Shown here piece by piece: positions 1 through 4,440 of a stretch of 8,062 nucleotides of DNA; within the stretch, counting starts at the first letter, position 1; every line of letters begins with the position of its first letter. The stretch is from the NCBI GenBank assembly GCA_046760445.1, contig JBHIEE010000119.1, forward strand, positions 1 to 8,062. The letters run 5' to 3'. Made by a program: the position numbers and the translations under genes. The notes under the pieces were generated by a model. The model saw only the letters and a program-made list of their open reading frames with translations, was not told the DNA's origin and did no database searches. Source of the DNA: JBHIEE01 sp046760445. Its GTDB lineage: Bacteria; Acidobacteriota; Aminicenantia; JdFR-78.

Positions 1-541
1 TAGGAGAATTTGGCAAGAATTCTAAATTTGCCATCATATTATAGAAATCTCTTTCAGTTTTTTTAACATCAGCATTCTGATCATATAACAAGTCTGCAGA
101 TGCAATTGCTTTTGCAACTCTTCTAAATAATTGTTTTGGAGTTTCTATCACTTTACCATTTTCATCTTTCATTAAATATCTTTTTTCTAAAACTTTTATT
201 GCGTTTAATGATAATTTCAAATCATCTGTTACACCATAGAAAACAGCTTTAGCATCTCTGATATTTTTCCTTTCTTGTCTATATAATATATAAGCTTTAG
301 CAGTTCTATCATGACCAGATTTAATTAAAACTTCTTCAACAATATCTTGTATATCTTCTACATTTGGTGTTTTATCTTTAAATCTGCTTTCTGCTATTTC
401 AACAACCTTTTTTGACAATTTTTCTGCTAGTTCTCTATCAGAACCACCAACAGCAACAGCTGCTTTAAAAATAGCATTTGTAATTTTTTCTGGTTGAAAA
501 TCAACTATCCTCCCATCTCTCTTACGAATTTTAGTAAACAT
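1..541 (-). CDS. nrdJ: Adenosylcobalamin-dependent (class II) ribonucleotide reductase, N-terminal part
   Basis: Partial gene: it starts at 541 on the minus strand and runs off the left edge after 180 complete codons. I translated it directly from the sequence. Residues about 2-95 (FTKIRKRDGRIVDFQPEKI, then A-rich helices and TAKAYILYRQER) form an ATP-cone, the allosteric nucleotide-binding domain of ribonucleotide reductases. The segment RRVAKAIASAD and the terminal NLEFLPNSP match the start of the catalytic barrel of B12-dependent reductases, where FLPNSPTLMNAG is typical. The enzyme makes deoxyribonucleotides from ribonucleotides in the cytoplasm using a cobalamin radical and needs no oxygen. 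The start is supported by GGAGTGAT three bases upstream. It diverges from thpR. The catalytic cysteines lie outside the window, so class II rather than class I rests on the N-terminal pattern only. Inteins are common in this family and cannot be excluded beyond the edge. Confidence 0.85.
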   Translation of the reverse strand, partial: MFTKIRKRDGRIVDFQPEKITNAIFKAAVAVGGSDRELAEKLSKKVVEIAESRFKDKTPNVEDIQDIVEEVLIKSGHDRTAKAYILYRQERKNIRDAKAVFYGVTDDLKLSLNAIKVLEKRYLMKDENGKVIETPKQLFRRVAKAIASADLLYDQNADVKKTERDFYNMMANLEFLPNSP

Positions 542-544
542 AAT

Positions 545-594
545 ATCACTCCAAAAAAGCGCAGATACTTATATACACAATAAGACTTATAAAA
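545..594 (-). promoter_or_regulatory. nrdJ promoter and Shine-Dalgarno site
   Basis: Reading the minus strand, TTTTTATAAG (594-585) and GTATATAAG (577-569) are TATA-like boxes. The first would place the transcript start near 563, giving a leader of about 20 bases. That leader would contain GGAGTGAT (552-545), a close match to the archaeal anti-Shine-Dalgarno sequence. The second box would put the start almost at the ATG. Which box is used is not decidable by eye. Confidence 0.5.
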
Positions 595-615
595 ATTTAT
601 ATTTTACAAAAGAAG

Positions 616-624
616 TTTTAAATA
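616..624 (+). promoter_or_regulatory. TATA box of thpR
   Basis: TTTTAAATA is centred about 28 bases before the ATG at 648. No Shine-Dalgarno site lies between them, so the mRNA is probably leaderless or nearly so. Confidence 0.55.
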
Positions 625-647
625 CCATTTTACATAAAAGCTTTTTT

Positions 648-1187
648 ATGAGATTATTCATTTCAATAGAAATTTCTGATGATTTAAAAAGAAAAATAAT
701 AAAAATTCAAGAAAAATTCAAAGATTTTGACATAAAATTTGTTGAAAAAGATAATTTGCATTTCTGTTTAAAATTTTTAGGAGAGGTTTCTGATGAAAAA
801 ATAGATAAAATCAAAGAAATAATTCAAGAAACAGCTGAAAAATTTGAAAAATTTAAAATAAATATAAAGGGAATAGGAGTTTTTCCAAGTAAATCTTATA
901 TAAGAGTTGTATGGTTAGGAGTTGAAGATGGGAAAATGTTAGAAGCTATTGCTAGTGAATTAAATAATTCCTTAGAAAATTTAGGATTTAAAAAAGATAG
1001 GTTTGTTCCGCATTTAACATTAGGAAGAGTTAGATCTGGAAGAAACAGAGAAGAACTAGTAAAAATAATAGAATTCTTGAATCCAGAAATTGGTGAAATG
1101 GAAGTTAATAAAATTGATTTGATTCAATCTGTTTTGACTAGGAGGGGACCAGTTTATAAAGAGATATTTTCTTCGAAATTAACTTGA
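648..1187 (+). CDS. thpR: RNA 2',3'-cyclic phosphodiesterase (2'-5' RNA ligase family, ThpR/LigT)
   Basis: A 179-residue member of the 2H phosphoesterase superfamily, the usual length for ThpR. The N-terminus MRLFISIEISDDLK is typical. The first 2H motif is at 38-41 (H-F-C-L, followed by KFLGEV) and the second at 122-125 (H-L-T-L, in FVPHLTLGR). The C-terminal LIQSVLTRRGPVYKEI is also characteristic. The family opens 2',3'-cyclic phosphate ends of RNA and in vitro joins tRNA halves through 2'-5' bonds; its cellular role in archaea is uncertain. The first motif carries cysteine 40 where serine or threonine is usual (HxC instead of HxT), and H38, H122 and T124 are kept. A leaderless start at 648 is supported by the TATA box. 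The end overlaps the convergent gene on the other strand by 9 bases. Confidence 0.93.
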   Translation: MRLFISIEISDDLKRKIIKIQEKFKDFDIKFVEKDNLHFCLKFLGEVSDEKIDKIKEIIQETAEKFEKFKINIKGIGVFPSKSYIRVVWLGVEDGKMLEAIASELNNSLENLGFKKDRFVPHLTLGRVRSGRNREELVKIIEFLNPEIGEMEVNKIDLIQSVLTRRGPVYKEIFSSKLT

Positions 1188-1628
1188 TTCAAGATATTCT
1201 TCAAGTTTGCTCAAACTATCAAAACCAGTAACCTTTTTTATTATTTCATTCCTTTTCTTAATAAAATCTTCAATTTCTTTTTTAGTATAAGGTATTGAAC
1301 CATCATATCTTTTACAAACACTGTTTCTTGATTCGCTTTTTATAACATACCACTCAAGAGCATCTTCAGGTGTTAAAGGAACCGCATCTGGAGCTTCACT
1401 CATTTCCCATATTTCATTTCCTTCTGAACAACATGGTATTTCACCATATTCTCTATCTTCTACAAGATCTCCTCCAAATGCTTTTGTCCAGCTACCCCAA
1501 CGAAGATGAGAGCAAGCACCACAGCTTTCTGTCATAAATGGTTCGTCTTCCAAATATTTTATTTCTTCTGGCACTAGTTTTTCCAATTCTTCAGGAAAAT
1601 GTCTTTGAAGTTTTGAATATAAACCCAT
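1179..1628 (-). CDS. Hypothetical protein with CxxC and CC cysteines, 149 aa
   Basis: I do not recognise this family. The 149-residue protein looks soluble and acidic, with no signal peptide or membrane helix. Its cysteines are C36 and C39 (ESCGACSHLRWG), C66 and C67 (GEIPCCSEGNE) and C105 (NSVCKRYDG). A CxxC plus CC arrangement could hold zinc or an iron-sulfur cluster, but this is inference only. The last 35 residues are charged and predicted helical (YTKKEIEDFIKKRNEI...LEEYLESS). The open frame, strand-specific composition and a TATA box about 27 bases upstream of the ATG support a real, leaderless gene. It is transcribed towards thpR, and their 3' ends overlap by 9 bases. The plus-strand frame opposite its start is a shadow. 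Confidence 0.75.
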   Translation of the reverse strand: MGLYSKLQRHFPEELEKLVPEEIKYLEDEPFMTESCGACSHLRWGSWTKAFGGDLVEDREYGEIPCCSEGNEIWEMSEAPDAVPLTPEDALEWYVIKSESRNSVCKRYDGSIPYTKKEIEDFIKKRNEIIKKVTGFDSLSKLEEYLESS

Positions 1629-1649
1629 ATTTTAAGATTAATATGGAAA

Positions 1650-1660
1650 CTTTTAAATTT
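1650..1660. promoter_or_regulatory. Possibly bidirectional TATA element between divergent genes
   Basis: CTTTTAAATTT reads as a TATA-like box on both strands. On the minus strand it is centred about 27 bases from the ATG at 1628, ideal for a leaderless transcript. On the plus strand it would start a transcript near 1682, about 30 bases before the OB-fold gene at 1713. A second plus-strand candidate, TTTTTAAAT at 1691-1699, is too close to 1713 to serve that ATG well. Confidence 0.4.
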
Positions 1661-1712
1661 ACTACTCTATTAAGTAAAAAATCAATATTCTTTTTAAATT
1701 TCAATAAAAATC

Positions 1713-2060
1713 ATGGAAAGCAAGAAATTATTAAAAGCATCGATTGTTATTGCTATCATAGGAATAGTATCTTTATTCTTTTTAACTAGGTCTTCAATAG
1801 AAACAGTCAAGATATCAGATGTTAAAATAGGACAGTTACAGAGAATCTCTGGAATGGTTACATCTGTTTATGTTAGTAAAGATGGTCATGTTTTTCTAAA
1901 GGTGGCTGATAATACCGGAGAAATTCAGGTAGTAGTATTTAAAAATTCAAATATAGAAGAAGCCTATGAATTAGAAAATGGTGATGAAATAACAGTTTTG
2001 GGAAGAGTTTCAGAATATAAGGATCAAATCGAGATCATAGCCAAGAGGATTGACTTGTGA
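1713..2060 (+). CDS. Membrane-anchored OB-fold nucleic-acid-binding-type protein, 115 aa
   Basis: Residues 7-24 form one hydrophobic helix (KASIVIAIIGIVSLFFL), either an uncleaved anchor or a signal sequence. Residues about 32-115 have the pattern of a small OB fold of the tRNA_anti/DNA-binding type: I-S-G-M-V-T-S-V, then F-L-K-V-A-D-N-T-G-E-I-Q-V-V-V-F, then L-E-N-G-D-E-I-T-V-L-G-R-V, and a last strand IEIIAKRIDL. OB domains of this kind bind single-stranded nucleic acid in many proteins, but here the domain would be fixed at the membrane, with the C-terminal domain probably outside if the positive-inside rule holds (K4, K5 and K8 precede the helix). Substrate and role are unknown. No Shine-Dalgarno site is visible. 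No other methionine occurs before residue 48, so the start at 1713 is the only one that keeps the fold. The PIN gene follows after a 106-base gap with its own promoter. Confidence 0.8.
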   Translation: MESKKLLKASIVIAIIGIVSLFFLTRSSIETVKISDVKIGQLQRISGMVTSVYVSKDGHVFLKVADNTGEIQVVVFKNSNIEEAYELENGDEITVLGRVSEYKDQIEIIAKRIDL

Positions 2061-2128
2061 TAATATTATTTATAGAAAGCTTAGACACTTAACGTTTATC
2101 TTTAAAAACTTCTTTTTAAAAATAGAAA

Positions 2129-2138
2129 TTTTTATAAG
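2129..2138 (+). promoter_or_regulatory. TATA box of the PIN-domain gene
   Basis: TTTTTATAAG is centred about 33 bases before the ATG at 2167, placing the transcript start near 2160. This argues for the start at 2167 and against the in-frame ATG at 2050, which overlaps the OB-fold gene and would add a 39-residue low-complexity extension. Confidence 0.5.
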
Positions 2139-2166
2139 TTTATTTTTTTCATTATTAAGTGGTTAT

Positions 2167-2610
2167 ATGAAATCTGTTTATTTAGAAACAAATATAGTAT
2201 ATGGTTTCTTCAAGGAGATAGCTAAAAGCTTTAAAAAGAAAAGAAAATTTATGATACCGCGCATTATAAAGCGTTTTAAAAATCCTGCATACAAAAACAA
2301 GATTTATAGTTCTGTTCTCACCAAATGTGAAGTTGCAAGAAGGCTTAGAACTGATTTTGATCACATAACTCCTTCTGATATTGATAGAATGTGGCAATAT
2401 TTAGAGAAATATTTAGGTATGAAAACTATAAAAGAGATAAACATAGATGAAGATACTTATAATATGATCAAAAAAAATAGATTTAGGTTCAAGGTAAATA
2501 ATGTTATTCATTTAGATATATGTAAAAAATTAGGTCTTATACTTATAACAAAAGATAAAAAACTTTTACATGATGGTGTAAAAGAACACAAACATATATC
2601 AAAACCTTAG
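2167..2610 (+). CDS. PIN-domain protein, putative ribonuclease, 147 aa
   Basis: The start at 2167 gives MKSVYLETNIVYGF, the canonical first strand of a PIN domain. Acidic positions expected of the metal site are E7 (usually Asp, as in YLDTN), E55 (in LTKCEVARRL), D117 (in IHLDICKKLGL) and D130 (in LITKDKKLL). PIN domains are Mg/Mn-dependent RNases, found as VapC toxins and in rRNA or tRNA processing. No antitoxin-like gene lies just upstream on the same strand, so a standard vapBC pair is not evident. A 47-codon ORF converges from the other strand. The insert around residues 20-45 is rich in Lys and Arg (KKKRKFMIPRIIKRFK), which could contact RNA. The Asp to Glu change keeps the charge but may alter activity. 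The PIN fold is well supported; the target is unknown. Confidence 0.82.
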   Translation: MKSVYLETNIVYGFFKEIAKSFKKKRKFMIPRIIKRFKNPAYKNKIYSSVLTKCEVARRLRTDFDHITPSDIDRMWQYLEKYLGMKTIKEINIDEDTYNMIKKNRFRFKVNNVIHLDICKKLGLILITKDKKLLHDGVKEHKHISKP

Positions 2611-2750
2611 ATTTCTTTAGACATTTTCTTAATTATAGGTTTCATAGCTTTTATAAATTCCTTATCAGATATCTCTTTCTTCTGTACACTAACAATAACA
2701 CTATTACCATTTAATCTTTCTCTCCTTTCAATCGATTTTTTAATTGCCAT
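2607..2750 (-). CDS. Small basic hypothetical protein, 47 aa
   Basis: An unrecognised small ORF read from ATG at 2750 to TAA at 2607. The product begins MAIKKSIERRERLNG, has a short beta-like stretch (NSVIVSVQK) and ends in a lysine-rich helix (SDKEFIKAMKPIIKKMSKEI). It is strongly basic and lacks cysteines and membrane segments. Support for a real gene is a good Shine-Dalgarno site (GAGGAG, seven bases before ATG), a TATA-like CCTAAATAC further upstream and a close 3' fit: its stop overlaps the PIN gene stop by four bases. It could instead be the second cistron after the winged-helix gene, 191 bases upstream on the same strand. Nothing in the sequence shows a function, and a link to the PIN protein is only positional. 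Confidence 0.55.
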   Translation of the reverse strand: MAIKKSIERRERLNGNSVIVSVQKKEISDKEFIKAMKPIIKKMSKEI

Positions 2751-2757
2751 TTTTCGA

Positions 2758-2809
2758 CTCCTCGCAACCAACAATAACTCCAATAATGATGCTGTAAGTC
2801 GTATTTAGG
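2758..2809 (-). promoter_or_regulatory. Shine-Dalgarno and candidate TATA box of the 47-aa ORF
   Basis: On the minus strand CCTAAATAC (2809-2801) could act as a TATA box with a transcript start near 2778, and GAGGAG (2763-2758) lies seven bases before the ATG at 2750. The SD is the strongest reason to accept this ORF. Confidence 0.4.
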
Positions 2810-2837
2810 GTGTGTATGAGTGTGCACATATCTGTAT

Positions 2838-2853
2838 ATATGTATATACATAT
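2838..2853. repeat. Perfect 16-bp palindrome ATATGTATATACATAT
   Basis: The sequence equals its own reverse complement. It lies in a 191-base gap (2751-2941) between the 47-aa ORF and the end of the winged-helix gene. Just beyond it (2869-2880) is a minus-strand TATA-like ACATATAAAAAG, which would place a transcript start near the palindrome. It could be a dimeric repressor site or just alternating purine-pyrimidine AT sequence. The rest of the gap holds only weak symmetry, such as GCTATTATAGC at 2895-2905. Confidence 0.4.
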
Positions 2854-2941
2854 GAATCTTTTTAAAACTTTTTATATGTTATATTAGATGTATTGCTATT
2901 ATAGCGTTCATAATCTATTGTACTATAATTTTCTTAACTTA

Positions 2942-3244
2942 TTATGTTTTAACCTTTTCAATCATTTTTAGAGCCTTTATATACGATTTAAGATCAACAC
3001 CAGGTTTTAATTTAACTAGTCTTAATCTAATATTAGGTACGATTCTTTCTTCATCAATAGCCTTTTGAAGATAGTGATCTAGATACCACCTTACTGTGGC
3101 TTCGTGAATACCTGTTCTTCTAGAAATATCAGCTACATGTAACCAATCTCCTGCTTCTGCTAATACGTTCCATATTTTAGCTAGTTTTTTAGGGTCAAAA
3201 CCCTTTCTAACTCCTCTGTTTCTTTTGATTTTTCTTTTTTTCAT
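2942..3244 (-). CDS. Small winged-helix/HTH DNA-binding protein, 100 aa
   Basis: The first 20 residues are very basic (11 Lys/Arg, beginning MKKRKIKRNRGVRK). A helix-turn-helix follows: helices near 18-31 (KKLAKIWNVLAEAG), 36-43 (HVADISRR) and a recognition helix near 46-62 (IHEATVRWYLDHYLQKA). After that comes a wing-like part, RIVPNIRLRLVKLKPG, and a final helix, SYIKALKMIEKV. The layout is that of archaeal winged-helix regulators that pair a short HTH domain with a C-terminal helix that may dimerise. Binding partner and regulon are not visible. It is transcribed away from the TTCAC repeat region and diverges from the LAGLIDADG-ATPase operon, so it is a candidate regulator or structural protein of that region. 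The start at 3244 is supported by a TATA box about 32 bases upstream. The 8-bp palindrome TACTAGTA at 3260-3267 lies between box and start, where a bound protein would block transcription, which may mean autoregulation. Confidence 0.8.
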   Translation of the reverse strand: MKKRKIKRNRGVRKGFDPKKLAKIWNVLAEAGDWLHVADISRRTGIHEATVRWYLDHYLQKAIDEERIVPNIRLRLVKLKPGVDLKSYIKALKMIEKVKT

Positions 3245-3270
3245 AGGTATCTATTACTATACTAGTAGCA

Positions 3271-3283
3271 TATACTTATAAAG
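3271..3283 (-). promoter_or_regulatory. TATA box of the winged-helix gene
   Basis: On the minus strand CTTTATAAGTATA (3283-3271) is a good archaeal TATA element about 32 bases before the ATG at 3244, so the leader would be only a few bases. The palindrome TACTAGTA (3260-3267) sits just downstream of the box. Confidence 0.55.
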
Positions 3284-3497
3284 ATTATTAGATATTATAT
3301 TTGTAGACAATAGACGAATTATTTTTAAAATCTTTACGTCTTTTGCCGTAAAAATAGCTGTTTTGAAAGGTTTTTAAGAATTTTTGAAGTTCATATTTGC
3401 TTCACGAAAACTTCACATGAAGTTCTCATAAAAGTCACACAATAATATCACAAACGAAACATATTCACATGAAGTTCATATTATAACACTAACGATA

Positions 3498-3635
3498 TTC
3501 ACATCTTCACGTTACCTTCATGTCATCTTCATGTGAATATATGAAATAAAGTCTAACATTTTCACATCTTCACACATTCTTCATATAAAATTCACATCTT
3601 CACAAAAATTCTTCACATTTTCTTCACATCTTCAC
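3498..3635 (+). repeat. Four direct copies of TTCACATCTTCAC
   Basis: Exact 13-base copies occupy 3498-3510, 3561-3573, 3591-3603 and 3623-3635. Each copy is itself two TTCAC words eight bases apart. Three of the four fall in the 92-base tract 3552-3643, which contains no G on the plus strand. Confidence 0.9.
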
Positions 3636-3650
3636 ACATTTATGAGAAAA

Positions 3651-3659
3651 GCTTAAATA
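3651..3659 (+). promoter_or_regulatory. TATA box of the LAGLIDADG-ATPase operon
   Basis: GCTTAAATA is centred about 26-27 bases before the ATG at 3682, so the mRNA is predicted to be leaderless. A repeat unit, TTCACATGAA at 3664-3673, lies between the box and the start. A protein bound there could stop RNA polymerase recruitment. This links the repeats to control of the operon. Confidence 0.6.
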
Positions 3660-3681
3660 GATGTTCACATGAATATTTATT

Positions 3682-4440
3682 ATGTTTATGAAATTTAAAT
3701 CAGAAGATTTACAAGTTTCACCAGATTGGATACTTGGTTTCATAGAAGGTGATGGTTCTTTTTGTTCAAATAACAAAAAATATCCTAGCTTTGTTGTATT
3801 TCAACAAGATATCATGAGTTTGTTGTTTTTAAAGAAATTTTTCAACGTTGGTTCTATTATTTATTCAGATAAAAAACATGGATGGTTTTACAATGTATGT
3901 GGTCGAAACTGCTGGCCTATTCGAGATTTTTGTGAAGGTAGACTGATTTTAGACTGGAGAACTAATCAATTTGAAAATTGGAAACAATTAAAACGGATAC
4001 CGTTCAATAAAAGAGAAGCAAATTATAAAGAAGTTAATTTTTCTGACTGGTTAATTGGTTTTATTGAAGCAGAAGGATCATTTACATGCAGTTCCGGAAA
4101 ATATAAATACCCAATGTTTTCTCTTGCACAAGATGATAGAAAAATTCTTGAAACAGTTAAGAATTTTTTCAAGGTGGGGTTTATTGGTAAAACTGGTAAT
4201 GATTCTAGCTGGGAATATAGAGTTACAGGTAGAAATTGTTGGGTTACCCGTCTCTTTTGTGAGAATAAGTTAATTTCAAGGAAGAAAAAAGCTCAGTTTA
4301 AGAAATGGAAAAAGCTAAGATGGATACCAATTCCATCGGAATTTATTCCTAAAATGGAAGAAAAAACGCGCTTGATTGAAGTTATTTATAAAGATACTAA
4401 GGGAAGAGAAAAATACTCTCTTTTTAACTTTGGTGAGTAA
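3682..4440 (+). CDS. LAGLIDADG-family protein (homing-endonuclease fold), two motifs, 252 aa
   Basis: The protein is an internal duplication. Half one has WILGFIEGDGSF (16-27) and half two WLIGFIEAEGSF (123-134); each is a LAGLIDADG helix. The metal-binding acid is D24 in the first and E131 in the second, the same Asp/Glu pairing known from I-DmoI, so cleavage activity is possible. GRNCW recurs at 74-78 and 183-187, and DFCEGRLI near 82-89 has a counterpart LFCENKLI near 191-198. The tail (about 219-252) is unrelated. Single-chain LAGLIDADG enzymes usually sit in introns or inteins, but this ORF is free-standing with its own promoter and a complete gene after it. It may be a mobile endonuclease lodged next to the ATPase gene, or a domesticated DNA-binding protein, as in WhiA. 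Its stop codon TAA directly abuts the ATPase ATG. M3 (3688) is an alternative start. Confidence 0.88.
   Translation: MFMKFKSEDLQVSPDWILGFIEGDGSFCSNNKKYPSFVVFQQDIMSLLFLKKFFNVGSIIYSDKKHGWFYNVCGRNCWPIRDFCEGRLILDWRTNQFENWKQLKRIPFNKREANYKEVNFSDWLIGFIEAEGSFTCSSGKYKYPMFSLAQDDRKILETVKNFFKVGFIGKTGNDSSWEYRVTGRNCWVTRLFCENKLISRKKKAQFKKWKKLRWIPIPSEFIPKMEEKTRLIEVIYKDTKGREKYSLFNFGE
4432..4436 (+). promoter_or_regulatory. Shine-Dalgarno site of the ATPase gene
   Basis: GGTGA lies four bases before the ATG at 4441, inside the last codons of the LAGLIDADG gene. With stop and start directly joined (TAAATG), translation of the two is likely coupled. Confidence 0.55.

Larger units (their letters stand above)
3386..3673. 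repeat. TTCAC iteron-like repeat cluster
   Basis: Counted by hand, the cluster has three word families. Unit A is TTCACATCTTCAC, in four exact copies at 3498, 3561, 3591 and 3623; the copies at 3561 and 3623 share 18 bases (adding ACATT). Unit B is TTCACATGAAGTTC, in two exact copies at 3412 and 3464, with GAAGTTCATATT also at 3386 and 3471. Unit C is TTCA-NN-TGAA, with CA in the centre at 3664 and TG in the centre at 3528. Partial copies include CTTCACGAA at 3400, CTTCATGT at 3516 and 3527, and TTCACATTTT at 3612. The TTCAC words run mostly in one direction. Successive starts (3412, 3464, 3498, 3561, 3591, 3623, 3664) are 52, 34, 63, 30, 32 and 41 bases apart, mostly close to whole helical turns. 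This suits cooperative binding on one face. Unit lengths and spacers are too irregular for CRISPR. Confidence 0.85.
3245..3681. other. Divergent intergenic region, candidate origin or large control region
   Basis: These 437 non-coding bases lie between the winged-helix gene (leftward) and the LAGLIDADG-ATPase operon (rightward). The left third (3284-3385) is AT-rich with poly-A/T tracts and a short inverted repeat, TTTACG (3333-3338) and CGTAAA (3347-3352), around an 8-base spacer. The right two thirds carry the TTCAC repeats listed separately. I see no tRNA, rRNA or sizeable ORF. An AT-rich flank, a cluster of directly repeated binding-site-like words and a gene for a Cdc6-related AAA+ ATPase next door are what archaeal origins show. 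The words do not match the ORB consensus I know, however, and no long inverted pair of them flanks the AT-rich part. A large operator is the main alternative. Confidence 0.4.

Noticed and set aside
1538..1789. 83-codon plus-strand ORF
   Set aside because: It lies across the start of the 149-aa minus gene and the start of the OB-fold gene in another frame, with low-complexity Phe/Asn/Ile content.
2050..2166. 39-residue N-terminal extension of the PIN protein
   Set aside because: It overlaps the OB-fold gene, is Phe/Lys/Ile-rich junk-like sequence and contains the TATA box at 2129-2138; the PIN fold starts at 2167.
2182..2397. 71-codon minus-strand ORF
   Set aside because: Antisense shadow of the PIN-domain gene, with no promoter or ribosome site.
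2167..2610. vapBC toxin-antitoxin pair
   Set aside because: No antitoxin-like gene upstream on the same strand; the OB-fold membrane protein is not an antitoxin.
3498..3640. CRISPR array
   Set aside because: Repeats are only 13-18 bases, spacers vary from 17 to 50 bases and contain partial copies of the same words, and no cas genes are present.
4055..4273. 72-codon plus-strand ORF
   Set aside because: Out-of-frame shadow inside the second LAGLIDADG half.
3682..4440. Intein or intron-encoded endonuclease interrupting the ATPase gene
   Set aside because: The ATPase has a complete N-terminus from 4441 (WGWKENPF lead-in) and no exon or extein piece is seen upstream; no intein splicing motifs are visible.
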